From Pseudomonas chlororaphis subsp. chlororaphis (GTDB lineage Bacteria > Pseudomonadota > Gammaproteobacteria > Pseudomonadales > Pseudomonadaceae): DNA of 64,000 nt. Both the position numbers and the translations under genes were made by a program. Of the stretch, positions 29,345-37,864 are shown in pieces. Each line of letters begins with the position of its first letter. Position 1 is the first letter of the stretch. Location of the stretch: NCBI RefSeq assembly GCF_003945765.1, contig NZ_CP027712.1:3906001-3970000 (forward strand), read 5' to 3'. Below the pieces are notes generated by a model. The model searched no databases. It saw only the letters and a list, made by a program, of their open reading frames with translations, and had not been told where the DNA came from.

Positions 29345-30271
29345 ATGAAGACCACAGCAAAAAGAATGATCCGCGCCCTGTTCGGCGCACCGCAACTTTG
29401 CGTCATTGCACTCATGGCCCTCGCCGTGTCGCCGTCCGCGAGGGCTGCGTCTGTGGACGCATTTGAGCAGGAGCTATCGATCCCGAAGAACACCGCCAGC
29501 GGCATCATACTGGCTCGACATTACATCACTCCGCAGCAGGCATGTGGCGCATCGAAGTGCTCAGTCGAAAAAATTTACGCCTACCCAGGTGGCGGCGTAT
29601 CAACCTCAAATGCAACAGTAATCACCACGAAAGTCTCGGGCATATCGACTCGTTTGTTGATCAATGGAAGAGGCTACGGAACTTCAGCGCCATGGGTCGA
29701 GTTCACCCAGCCAATCGAAGTACAGTTACTTAGCGAGGGTCGAACAAATCTAGGCGGTTCCCTGTCTGACAGCCAGGCCTTTCCGTACTACTACAGGCTC
29801 GAAATGAAATACTCGTATTTGAACATTCACCTGAAGGGCACTATCACCCCGATCGACGGCACCTGCTCGGTGCCGGGCCAAACGGTAAAGCTACCCAAAA
29901 CCTTGCTGAACCGCCTGGACCGCATCGGCTCGACAGCCGGCACCCAGAGCTTCCAGCTTAATATCAATAACTGCCCCAGGGGTTATAACCGGATTGGCTA
30001 TACCCTTGACCCGGTTGGCGGCGAGATTGCGAACTCGCCAGGGGTATTGCCGCTTACTGGCGGTTCGACCGCGAGCGGCATAAAGATCCGGGTTGAAAAC
30101 GCCCAAGGCGCTCCGGCAACCATGGGCACCTCGATAACGGTCGATGGATACAACAAGGCGGCGGGGGGTTCGTTTGCCATTCCGATGCAAGCGTCCTACA
30201 TCAGGACTGATGCGACGGCTACACCCGGAACGGTAAACGGAGCAATGACCGTGTTTCTGGATTATCGGTAG
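29345..30271 (+). CDS. Two-domain fimbrial adhesin (tip subunit)
   Basis: 308 residues from the ATG at 29345. Signal peptide ends at ARAA. Residues about 25-175 form a beta-rich domain with two Cys (QACGASKCSVEK) suited to receptor binding. Residues about 180-308 are a pilin domain with TCSVPGQTVKLPKTLLNRLD, FQLNINNCP and the final MQASYIRT...TVFLDYR strand. This is the layout of chaperone-usher tip adhesins. It lies 197 bp after the chaperone gene. Without an usher its surface export is unexplained. Confidence 0.8.
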   Translation: MKTTAKRMIRALFGAPQLCVIALMALAVSPSARAASVDAFEQELSIPKNTASGIILARHYITPQQACGASKCSVEKIYAYPGGGVSTSNATVITTKVSGISTRLLINGRGYGTSAPWVEFTQPIEVQLLSEGRTNLGGSLSDSQAFPYYYRLEMKYSYLNIHLKGTITPIDGTCSVPGQTVKLPKTLLNRLDRIGSTAGTQSFQLNINNCPRGYNRIGYTLDPVGGEIANSPGVLPLTGGSTASGIKIRVENAQGAPATMGTSITVDGYNKAAGGSFAIPMQASYIRTDATATPGTVNGAMTVFLDYR

Positions 30272-30317
30272 CCCTTTCCCACTCGTTATAACGCCTGCTT
30301 TCTTCCGGCCAATAAAA

Positions 30318-30346
30318 ATCCCGTAGGTCACTGATCTACGGGATTT
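30318..30346 (-). terminator. Terminator of decayed tRNA-Cys copy B
   Basis: AATCCCGTAGGTC/GATCTACGGGATT hairpin with a T-run on both sides. The flank CCGGCCAATAAAAA matches the flank of the tRNA-Cys terminator at 31880. It may also stop the adhesin transcript. Confidence 0.75.
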
Positions 30347-30356
30347 TTTCTGGTTT

Positions 30357-30395
30357 TGGACCGAGACTGGACTCGAACCAGCGTAGGAAAACTTA
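30357..30395 (-). pseudogene. Decayed tRNA-Cys copy B (3' part)
   Basis: Plus-strand GGACCGAGACTGGACTCGAA and CCAGCGTAGG align with the acceptor and T arm of tRNA-Cys (GGCCGAGGTCGGAATCGAAC, CGGCGTAGG). The similarity stops before the anticodon stem. The linked terminator is nearly identical to the intact gene's. Confidence 0.65.
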
Positions 30396-31115
30396 CAGCT
30401 CGACAGACAAAGCCTTCTATTTCCTGAGCTGCGTTTAGTGCTCCATTACCAAGCCGAATTCATCCTCTCTCACCGCCCTGCTCCTGTCCTGGGCATGCTG
30501 GCAGACCGAAACAACCGTGCCTCTCAGCTTCCACCGATTCGATTCGTCATGCTCATTCCTTCGACTGGCTGTGATGCAGCGACAGATCTTCAATAAATTC
30601 GCCCCGCTAACCCAGACTCAGCCGCATGACCTTAGCGCTGTAAAACCCAGCTGGAAGATGTACCCAAGCGCAACGAACGACCGCCGCAAGCGCATGTCGT
30701 CTGTCGGGTTCGATAGCCAGGCCTTCACACCGATGGAACATCTTTACGCCAGGTTGAAAGTCTCGATGTAGAACCCACATAAGTAAACGCGATAAAACAA
30801 TAAAAAATAAGCGACTAAGGCACTAACTCTACCACTCGTCGGAACCGCCATTTTATAAAGGTGAAGGTACCTTGCTTTTACCTGTTTACAGGCTTGACTG
30901 TATTCCTACCCATGATCGAAAGGAGGCGATAAAACATATTGGCGCAAGAAACTGGCACCGTCCTTGACGCTGATATCAATCGCCTTGCCATCAATACTCC
31001 GCAACATCTCAATGAGTTAACCTAACTACCGTTTTTCGTAGCAGTGGCAAGTCTGCAATTTGATTTTAAATAGGGAGCCAACTCATGGAATGTACAATCA
31101 AAAAGGAATATGAAC
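30396..31115. other. Long low-GC intergenic region upstream of the IPD072-like gene
   Basis: 720 bp, clearly AT-richer than the genome average, especially 30770-31110. No ORF with support; an 84-codon open frame at 30517-30771 has no ribosome site and atypical composition. Presumably holds the promoter of the gene at 31116 and decayed DNA. Confidence 0.45.
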
Positions 31116-31406
31116 ATGAGCATCACAGTCACAAACGGTGCAAGCGCAGTAGTTAAAGTAGCCATTAGCACATGGCAGAAAGACGGCAATGACGATTTCT
31201 GGTCATTAGATCAAGGCGCAAGCGATACCTGGAAACGTAGCGACCCAAGGGGCTACTTGATGGCCGTACAAGACAAGTCCCGCACAACTGAATACTACGT
31301 TTCCTGCAACAGCGCCATCGTTATCGAAGACAATCTCGTCAAAGATCACGGTCGAACTCTTAACCCACTCATTGCGGCCGGGCAGAAGAACGTGGCTAAT
31401 GCGTAA
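31116..31406 (+). CDS. IPD072-like small insecticidal-protein homologue
   Basis: 96 residues from the ATG at 31116, eight bases after AAGGA; the ATG two codons earlier is too close to that site. No signal peptide or membrane segment. Aligned from memory with IPD072Aa of P. chlororaphis (86 residues, active against corn rootworm) it shares the start ITVTN, a W near position 20, TWKRSDPRGY against TWDRSDSRGF, YYV, VKDHGR against VKDQGR, and a final PL, with no gaps needed up to residue 86. The last 10 residues are extra. Lower GC than neighbours and position between a decayed and an intact tRNA-Cys suggest acquisition. Family call depends on recalled sequence. Confidence 0.7.
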   Translation: MSITVTNGASAVVKVAISTWQKDGNDDFWSLDQGASDTWKRSDPRGYLMAVQDKSRTTEYYVSCNSAIVIEDNLVKDHGRTLNPLIAAGQKNVANA

Positions 31407-31432
31407 CATCCCTCGGTAGTGCATGTAAAAAA

Positions 31433-31465
31433 TGGCCAGTATCGTACAAGATGCTGGCCACTTTC
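31433..31465 (+). terminator. Terminator of the IPD072-like gene
   Basis: TGGCCAGTATC/GATGCTGGCCA hairpin starting 26 bp after the stop codon. Confidence 0.7.
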
Positions 31466-31870
31466 GCATGGAGAAAAAAGTTAACCACTCATCCGGCTGG
31501 CGAGCACCAGAGTCACTTATATTTAGTTGAGCCTTTATACTTCAATACATCCAGAAATAATCACTTCACTGATTATTTCTGGAAGCTTTGCAATAACGCC
31601 TGATACGTAATCAAAACAATCAGTCCTTGATCGCCGTCGTCAGTGATTCCGATAGTTCGTAGAGCACTCAAGGCGGACACGCCTGGCGTATGTAGCCCCA
31701 TGAACCACGGCTGGCGCCGGAGGCAGCAGGCTCGTTGGCGCAACAGGCTCGTTACAGGGAGGCGGATAAGAGAGGACGCATTTTGATGGCGCTAGCAGGT
31801 CACAAAAGAGTCCCGCTGAACTCATCCAAGGGATTTCTGGGAGGACAAAGCTCCACAGTGCCCAACTTCA
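31466..31870. other. Non-coding stretch with a strong perfect hairpin
   Basis: About 400 bp. At 31551-31582 CCAGAAATAATCA and TGATTATTTCTGG are perfect 13-bp inverted arms around six bases. No gene seen. Confidence 0.5.
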
Positions 31871-31890
31871 CTTTCCTCCAGCCAATAAAA

Positions 31891-31919
31891 AAGCCCGTAG
31901 ATCATTGATCTACGGGCTT
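31891..31919 (-). terminator. Terminator of tRNA-Cys
   Basis: AAGCCCGTAGATC/GATCTACGGGCTT hairpin with T-runs on either strand. Confidence 0.85.
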
Positions 31920-31926
31920 TTCAGTT

Positions 31927-32000
31927 TGGAGGCCGAGGTCGGAATCGAACCGGCGTAGGCGGATTTGCAATCCGCTGCATAACCATTTTGCTACTCGGCC
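31927..32000 (-). tRNA. tRNA-Cys (anticodon GCA)
   Basis: 74 nt including the terminal CCA. Acceptor GGCCGAG/CTCGGCC, anticodon stem GCGGA/TCCGC with loop TTGCAAA, T arm GCCGG-TTCGATT-CCGAC. The cloverleaf is complete. It is the intact member of a module also present, decayed, at 30.3 and 27.4 kb. Confidence 0.95.
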
Positions 32001-32268
32001 AAACTTTCGATGCTTTGCAACCGCATCAAAGGCATACAACTCGAAGCTGGAAACCTGAACTTGATCTAGCTTCCAACCCTTTGAATTCTAAGGGGTTTTT
32101 CGCATTCCTGAATCAGGAATGGACGCAATTCTGGACTTGTTCGCCGGGCATGTCAAGAACAGGAATAAAATAATTCAATGCCCGGCGCCGGCATCCGTCG
32201 TGTCTGGCGCAAGCCCCCTTCCCTGCTTCTTTTATCCTGTGGCGGGCATCGACAGACTAACAGGACTG

Positions 32269-33453
32269 TCATGACGGTCTTTGCGGAGCGCGTGATACCA
32301 GCCTGATCAACCACCCCACCAACAACACATTCAGCAGCGCCAGCGAGCAGAGTGTTGCCAGCACCCCGCCCGCCCCCAGCGCTTGCAACAGGAAGCCGCC
32401 GGCCAGCGGCGTCAGGGCCTGGCCGATCAGCGATGGCCGTGACATGCGCCCCATCAGCAGGACATAGTCCGCCGGTGACATCAGGGCCAGCGGCAACAGG
32501 CCGCGGACGATGGCGCGCAGGCCATTGCCGGCGCCGTAAAGCACCAGGCCGAGCGCCGTCGCGCCAGGCGCCAGCGCCACCAGCAGCAGCCCCATGGCCA
32601 CCAGGGTGACGGAGATCAAGGCAGTCCACACCGGGTGCCGCTTGCGCGCGAATACTTGCAGCACCCGCGAGCCTACCTGGCTGGGCCCCAACAACGCACC
32701 AAAACCAATGGCCGCGGCCAGGGAGTACCCCAGGCCCTGCAGCAGGGAAACCAGTTGCACGGAGATCGCCGTCATGATCACCGCGCCCAGGGCGAAGATC
32801 GTGGTCAACAGCCCATAAATACGCCGGTCGATCGCGACCACGGCGGCAACGGCGGTTTGCTGTTTCGCCAGGGACCCGCGCCCGCGCGGCAATGCCCACA
32901 GGTACAGCGGTGCCACGGTCAGCGCCAGCAGCACGGCATACACCTGGCAGGTGGCGCGCCAACCGATGTGCTCGATCAGCAGCGCCACCAGTGGCCATGC
33001 CAGGGTGCTGGCAAACCCGGAAATCAAGGTGATGCTGGTGATCGCGCTGCCCGCACGCTCGCCATAAAGCGCGCCCAGGCTGGCGAACAAGGCTTCGTAC
33101 AAACCCAGCGCCATGCCCAGGCCGATCACCACCCAGGCCAGGAGGAACATCGCCAGTGTTGTCGAAGCGGCCATCAGACCCAGACCCGCGGCGACCGCCA
33201 GGCCACTGCTGGCCAGCACCCCGCGCCCGCCATGCCGGGCGATCAGCCGGCTGGTCAGGGGCGCCAGCAACGCCGAGACGAGGATGCTCAGGGACAGCGC
33301 GCCATACACCCACTGGCTGGCCCAGCCGGTGTCCTTGATGATCGGCCCGGCCATCACCGCCATCAGGAAGAACGAACCGCCCCAGACCAGGATCTGCAAC
33401 AGCCCCAGGACAACAATGCCGGGGACGCCCGGTAACCGTGAATGATCGTTCAA
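32269..33453 (-). CDS. MFS transporter
   Basis: About 394 residues with 12 predicted membrane helices. The start is uncertain: TTG at 33453 (giving MNDHSRLPGVPG) or TTG at 33486; no ATG is available. No strong cytoplasmic loop signature beyond general MFS features such as LIARHGGRGVL after helix 2. It is the last gene of a minus-strand run LysR, hydrolase, VOC, MFS, so it may import or export the substrate of that pathway. Confidence 0.85.
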   Translation of the reverse strand: MNDHSRLPGVPGIVVLGLLQILVWGGSFFLMAVMAGPIIKDTGWASQWVYGALSLSILVSALLAPLTSRLIARHGGRGVLASSGLAVAAGLGLMAASTTLAMFLLAWVVIGLGMALGLYEALFASLGALYGERAGSAITSITLISGFASTLAWPLVALLIEHIGWRATCQVYAVLLALTVAPLYLWALPRGRGSLAKQQTAVAAVVAIDRRIYGLLTTIFALGAVIMTAISVQLVSLLQGLGYSLAAAIGFGALLGPSQVGSRVLQVFARKRHPVWTALISVTLVAMGLLLVALAPGATALGLVLYGAGNGLRAIVRGLLPLALMSPADYVLLMGRMSRPSLIGQALTPLAGGFLLQALGAGGVLATLCSLALLNVLLVGWLIRLVSRAPQRPS

Positions 33454-33519
33454 GACTAATGCCGCCAGAGGGATGGGAATGCGCAAGGCCCCGAGCCAAC
33501 GGGGCGACGCGTTTGCGCG

Positions 33520-33900
33520 CTACAGGTATTGCGAGATTTCGATCAGGTTGAGGTCGGGGTCGCGCACGTAGATCGAACGGATCGGCCCGGTGGCGCCCGT
33601 GCGCTGCACCGGCCCTTCGACGATCGGCCAGTTGTGCCGCTGCAGATGGGCGACCACTGCCTCCAGCGGCTGGGCACTGATAAAGCACAGGTCCAGCGCG
33701 CCCGGCACCGGCAGATGCGCCTTGGGCTCGAACTCCTGCCCGCGCACATGCAGGTTGATCTTCTGGTTGCCGAAACGAAACGCCATGCGGCCGTTGCCGA
33801 AGGTTTCCAGGGTCATGCCCAGCACCCGCAGGTAAAAGTCCTGGCAGGCCTCGGGGTCCACGGTGGTCAGGACCAGATGGTCAAGGTGATCGATCAGCAT
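33520..33900 (-). CDS. VOC (glyoxalase/extradiol-type) family protein
   Basis: 126 residues, two beta-alpha-beta-beta-beta modules. It begins MLIDHLDHLVLTTVDPEACQ and has the metal-site pattern DHLVL (His), ALDLCF and LNLIEISQYL (Glu). Members include glyoxalase I, fosfomycin enzymes and ring-cleavage dioxygenases. Sits between the hydrolase and MFS genes. Confidence 0.85.
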   Translation of the reverse strand: MLIDHLDHLVLTTVDPEACQDFYLRVLGMTLETFGNGRMAFRFGNQKINLHVRGQEFEPKAHLPVPGALDLCFISAQPLEAVVAHLQRHNWPIVEGPVQRTGATGPIRSIYVRDPDLNLIEISQYL

Positions 33901-33952
33901 GGGGCGGCTCCTCGTAAAAACGCTGTACCGCAAGCGCGGCAGGTTACAGGCT

Positions 33953-34771
33953 TCAACCGGCGTGCGCGCCGGCCTGGAACTCGGCGATGTGCTGCCACAT
34001 CGCCATGGGGTTGGAATACATCGGAAAGTGCCCACAGGCCGGGATCTGCGCCAGCCGCACGCCCTGGGCCTGGATATGCGCCAGGTAGGACAGGTGGGCA
34101 TTCTGCTCGCCGTACATGAACATCCGCGGGCAGCCCAGGCCGAGAAACGTGTCCATCAGCTCGCCATGATCCGAGAGCCAGACCATCGACTCGAAGATCC
34201 CGCGCACCGCGCCGGGGCGCACCTTGTGCCGCAGGCTGGCGGCATACAGCGCGCTGGCGTAGGCCGGCGCCTGTCGGGCGCGCTCGATGAAATCGTCGAA
34301 GAAGCGCTCGGCGTCGACCTCGGGGTAGTCGACTATCTGCCGGCTGAGGAAGCAGTCTTCCGGGGCGATATTGCCTTCGATATCGACGAAGCTCAGCACC
34401 CGCCCCGCAAGCTTATGGGCCAACATCAGCGCGGTCAGGCCGCCCATGGAATGCCCGACCAGATGGAAGCGCTCGATCTGGAAGTGTTCGAGGATCTGCA
34501 GCGCGGTGTCGAGCAGGAACGGGATGGAGATTCTCCCCAGGTCGGCACAATGGCTCGCGCCGCAGCCCGGCGCATCGTAGGCCACGAACGGCTGCCCGGC
34601 GAAAGCTGCCTGCCGCACGATGTCGGCGTAGTCTTCCTTGGTCGAACCAAAGCCGTGCAGGAACAGGATCGGCGCCCGCTCGCCGGCGCGATGCAGGCTG
34701 GCGATGCTCAGCTCCACGCCCTGCACGGTCAGCGGCACCTGTGTAGCGATGAATTCTGTTTGCGCAGCCAC
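33953..34771 (-). CDS. Alpha/beta hydrolase
   Basis: 272 residues from a GTG at 34771 with GAGGAG eight bases upstream. Oxyanion region LFLHGFGSTKEDY, nucleophile elbow GHSMGG (Ser) and catalytic His in PACGHFPMYSNP. Substrate unknown; by context it may hydrolyse an intermediate of the neighbouring RraA pathway. Confidence 0.88.
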   Translation of the reverse strand: MAAQTEFIATQVPLTVQGVELSIASLHRAGERAPILFLHGFGSTKEDYADIVRQAAFAGQPFVAYDAPGCGASHCADLGRISIPFLLDTALQILEHFQIERFHLVGHSMGGLTALMLAHKLAGRVLSFVDIEGNIAPEDCFLSRQIVDYPEVDAERFFDDFIERARQAPAYASALYAASLRHKVRPGAVRGIFESMVWLSDHGELMDTFLGLGCPRMFMYGEQNAHLSYLAHIQAQGVRLAQIPACGHFPMYSNPMAMWQHIAEFQAGAHAG

Positions 34772-34891
34772 GTTGAACGCTCCTCTGACGAATCGCCGCC
34801 GGCAGACGGTGACGGCCGGCGCATCGCGCACTCTCCGGGGACGCGGGGCTTATGTAAATTCCGGATTCAAGAAGGCATCCATACGGCAAAC

Positions 34892-35800
34892 CTATGGAAC
34901 GTTGGCCCGGCCCTTGCCCTGGAACTGCGCCACCAGCTCCTCCACCAGCGGGTTGGTGCGCGTTGGGTTCCAGGCCAGCGCGGTGGTGACCACGTTCAGC
35001 CGCTGGCTCAGCGGGCGCAGCACCACATTGCTCGGCGCGACCTTTTTCAAGGACGCCGGCACCAGGGCAATGCCCTGCCCGCAACTGACAAAGGCGATCT
35101 GTGAAGCCACCGAACGTACCTCGTGCAACACCCGCGGGGAAAAGCCGCTGGCGCGGCAGGTGGCGATCAGGTTGTCGAAATACATCGGGCTGACTTTGCG
35201 CGACGACAACACCAGCGGCTCGCCCGCCAGGCTCGCCAGGCTGATGCGCGAACGCGCGGCCAATGGATGGTCGCTGGGCAGCGCCACCGCCAGGCGATCC
35301 TCGGTCAGCGCAATCGAGCGTACTCTGCTGCCCAGTTCGCCTTCCACGCGGGCGAAGGCCAGGTCGATGTCGCCGGCCTCCAGGGCCGGGATGGCCTCGA
35401 CGCTGTCGATCTCCCGCACCGACACCGTGAGCTGCGGATACCGGGCCTTCAGTTTCTCGATCAGCGCCGGCAGTACGTCGAGCATCGCCGTGGTGATGGC
35501 GCCGATGGTCAGCACCCCCGACTGCCCCGCCACCGCCTCGTGCACGGCCAGCTCCAGGCGCTCCAGCTGCTCGGCGAACTTGCGCACCGCCGGCAGGATG
35601 GCCTGGCCCACCGGGGTCAGCTTGGCACCCCGGCGCGAACGGTCGAAGAGCTTGACCTTGAGGGCCTGCTCCAGCACCTGGATCTGCTCGGTCAGCGGCG
35701 GTTGCGACATGCCCAGGCGCTTGGCGGCGCGGCTGAAGTTCTGTTCCTCGGCCACTGCCAGGAACAGCCAGAGATGACGAATCAAGCGAAAATTGATCAT
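34892..35800 (-). CDS. LysR-type regulator of the RraA cluster
   Basis: 302 residues. N-terminal winged helix with FSRAAKRLGMSQPPLTEQIQ, then a periplasmic-binding-like effector domain. Diverges from the RraA operon across 105 bp and heads the hydrolase-VOC-MFS run, so it probably controls both. The intergenic DNA has ATAGGT and ACCTAT about 35 bp apart, a possible binding site. Confidence 0.9.
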   Translation of the reverse strand: MINFRLIRHLWLFLAVAEEQNFSRAAKRLGMSQPPLTEQIQVLEQALKVKLFDRSRRGAKLTPVGQAILPAVRKFAEQLERLELAVHEAVAGQSGVLTIGAITTAMLDVLPALIEKLKARYPQLTVSVREIDSVEAIPALEAGDIDLAFARVEGELGSRVRSIALTEDRLAVALPSDHPLAARSRISLASLAGEPLVLSSRKVSPMYFDNLIATCRASGFSPRVLHEVRSVASQIAFVSCGQGIALVPASLKKVAPSNVVLRPLSQRLNVVTTALAWNPTRTNPLVEELVAQFQGKGRANVP

Positions 35801-35905
35801 GGCGGCACCATAGGTTTTTCGTATGCAAGGCTTACTTGATTCGTAATATACCTATCAAATGCGCTCGTCGACACTGGGGCCCTCCGTCATCACAGGGGTT
35901 ACCCC

Positions 35906-36577
35906 ATGAGCACTGCCACCTTGCTTGATCGCCTGACGGCGCTGGACACCAACACGGTGTCCGACGCCCTCGATTTCCTTGGTCTGCCCGGCGCCACCGT
36001 CGGCCTGCGGCCATTGTGGGACTGCCCGAAGATCGTCGGCCGCGCCAGCACCGTGCTGCTGGACGCCAAGACCGACAGCGCACCGACCGTGCACCTGATT
36101 TCCCCGGTGGTCGAACGGATCGCCAGCGCCGATCGCATCCTGGTGATCGCCGGCGGCCTGGAAGGCATTTCCTGCTGGGGCGACATCCTCGCCAACGCGG
36201 CGCAGCACAAACGGATCCGCGGCAGCGTGATCGACGGTTACAGCCGTGACATCGACGGCAGCGCCGCCATCGGCTACCCGGTCTATGGCCGTGGCGTGAC
36301 CATGATCAGCGCGCGCAACCGGGTGATCCAGCTCGACGCCGGCGTGCCGGTGCAGATTGCCGGGGTCCAGGTAAGCGAAGACGACTACGTGATCGCCGAC
36401 CGCTGCGGCACGGTGTTTGTCGCCGCCCGGCATATCGAAAAAGTCCTCGACCTGGGCGAGCGCATCGACCGTCGCCAGCACGCCATGGTCGAGGCGGTGC
36501 GCGCTGGCCGCTCGGTCGCCGAGGTGATGCATGACCGCCAGTTCGAAGCCATCGCGGTGGAGCACGCACATGAATGA
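35906..36577 (+). CDS. RraA-family / HMG-CHA aldolase paralogue 1
   Basis: 223 residues. RraA fold with VIAGGLEGISCWGDILANAA and the catalytic Arg-Asp pair in GYSRDID (Arg114, Asp115) that class II 4-hydroxy-4-methyl-2-oxoglutarate aldolases use to bind substrate and metal. True RNase E inhibitors of this fold are shorter, so an enzyme is likely. First of three adjacent paralogues; overlaps the next gene by 8 bp. Confidence 0.85.
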   Translation: MSTATLLDRLTALDTNTVSDALDFLGLPGATVGLRPLWDCPKIVGRASTVLLDAKTDSAPTVHLISPVVERIASADRILVIAGGLEGISCWGDILANAAQHKRIRGSVIDGYSRDIDGSAAIGYPVYGRGVTMISARNRVIQLDAGVPVQIAGVQVSEDDYVIADRCGTVFVAARHIEKVLDLGERIDRRQHAMVEAVRAGRSVAEVMHDRQFEAIAVEHAHE

Positions 36578-37229
36578 TCAGCAACTGGTCGAGCTGTTCG
36601 CCGGCCTGGATACCCCCGGCGTCTCCGATGCCCTGGACAAGCTCGGTCTGCCCGGCCAGTGCCTGGGCATCGCGCCGCTGGACAACTACCGCCAGGTGGT
36701 GGTCGGCCCGGCGTTCACCGTGCAGTACGTCTCGGCCAGCGTACCACCCGGCACCGTCGGTGACTTCATCGACGACGTGGCCCCGGGCGACGTGGTGGTG
36801 ATTGCCAACGGCGGCCGCACCGACTGCACCGTCTGGGGCGACATCATGACCCAGTACGCCGGCAGCCGACGGATCGCCGCCACGGTGATCGACGGTGTCT
36901 GCCGCGATGTCGGCAAGGCCCTGGGCGACGGCTATCCGCTGTTCAGCCAGGGCCGCTTCATGCGCACCGGCAAGGACCGGGTGCAAGTGCAGTCGGTGAA
37001 CCAGCCGGTGTCCATCGGCGGCGCCCGGGTCTGTGCCCGCGACATCGTGGTCGCCGACGCCAACGGCGTGGTGGTGGTGCCCCGCGCCCGCGCCGCCGAA
37101 GTGGCGGCCTGTGCCCGCCAGATCGAAGCGGTCGAAGCCGATATCCGTGCCTTGATCGATCAAGGCAAGACCCTCAAGGAAGCCCGGGCCGCCCTGGGTT
37201 ACCACCACCTGCAGAGGCAAGTCCGATGA
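36570..37229 (+). CDS. RraA-family / HMG-CHA aldolase paralogue 2
   Basis: 219 residues from the ATG at 36570. VVIANGGRTDCTVWGDIMTQ and GVCRDVG (Arg112, Asp113) keep the active-site pair. Overlaps both neighbours (8 bp and ATGA). Sequence differs from paralogue 1 well beyond recent duplication. Confidence 0.85.
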   Translation: MNDQQLVELFAGLDTPGVSDALDKLGLPGQCLGIAPLDNYRQVVVGPAFTVQYVSASVPPGTVGDFIDDVAPGDVVVIANGGRTDCTVWGDIMTQYAGSRRIAATVIDGVCRDVGKALGDGYPLFSQGRFMRTGKDRVQVQSVNQPVSIGGARVCARDIVVADANGVVVVPRARAAEVAACARQIEAVEADIRALIDQGKTLKEARAALGYHHLQRQVR

Positions 37230-37864
37230 CCACGCTCCCCCTGCCCCTCGACTTCCACGAGCGGGCCAAAGTACTCGGCAGCTCGACGCTGTATGAAGCC
37301 TCGCACCTGCCCTGCGCCGTCGACAGCGCGATCCGTCCGGTCTGGGACGGCGCCTTCATCGCCGCCCCGGCCTACCCGCTGCAATGCTCGCCGGGCGACA
37401 ACCTGGCCCTGCACCTGGCCATGGAGCGGGTGCCCCGCGGCAGTGTGCTGGTGGTGGGCACCGACAATTTCATCGCCGGTTACTGGGGCGAAGTGCTCAC
37501 CGTGGCCGCCGAAGCGGCCGGCGTGGTCGGGCTGGTGATCGACGGCGGCGTGCGCGATATCGCCGCCCTGAAAAAACGCCGGTTCCCGGTCTTCGCCCGC
37601 GGCATTTCGGTCAAGGGCACCCTCAAGGCCAGCGCGCCCTCGGTGGGCCAGCCGTTCAATTTCAATGGCGCCTGGGTCGCGCCAGGCGACCTGCTGGTGG
37701 CCGACGATGACGGCGTGATCGTCATTCCCCAGGCCGACGCCGCCCGCACCCTGGCCGCAGGCGAGGCCCGCGCCCACAAGGAGGCGCAGATGATGCAGGC
37801 GCTGAGCGAAGGCCGCTCGACCCTGGAACTGATGAACCTGACCGAGTGGAGAAGCCGCGCATGA
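37226..37864 (+). CDS. RraA-family / HMG-CHA aldolase paralogue 3
   Basis: 212 residues. LVVGTDNFIAGYWGEVLTVA and DGGVRDIAAL (Arg110, Asp111) keep the pair. WGE replaces WGD of the other two. Overlaps the aminotransferase gene by ATGA. Perhaps a specialised subunit or enzyme. Confidence 0.85.
   Translation: MTTLPLPLDFHERAKVLGSSTLYEASHLPCAVDSAIRPVWDGAFIAAPAYPLQCSPGDNLALHLAMERVPRGSVLVVGTDNFIAGYWGEVLTVAAEAAGVVGLVIDGGVRDIAALKKRRFPVFARGISVKGTLKASAPSVGQPFNFNGAWVAPGDLLVADDDGVIVIPQADAARTLAAGEARAHKEAQMMQALSEGRSTLELMNLTEWRSRA

Noticed and set aside
30517..30771. 84-codon hypothetical gene
   Set aside because: No ribosome site, atypical composition, no family resemblance; lies in a decayed AT-rich zone.
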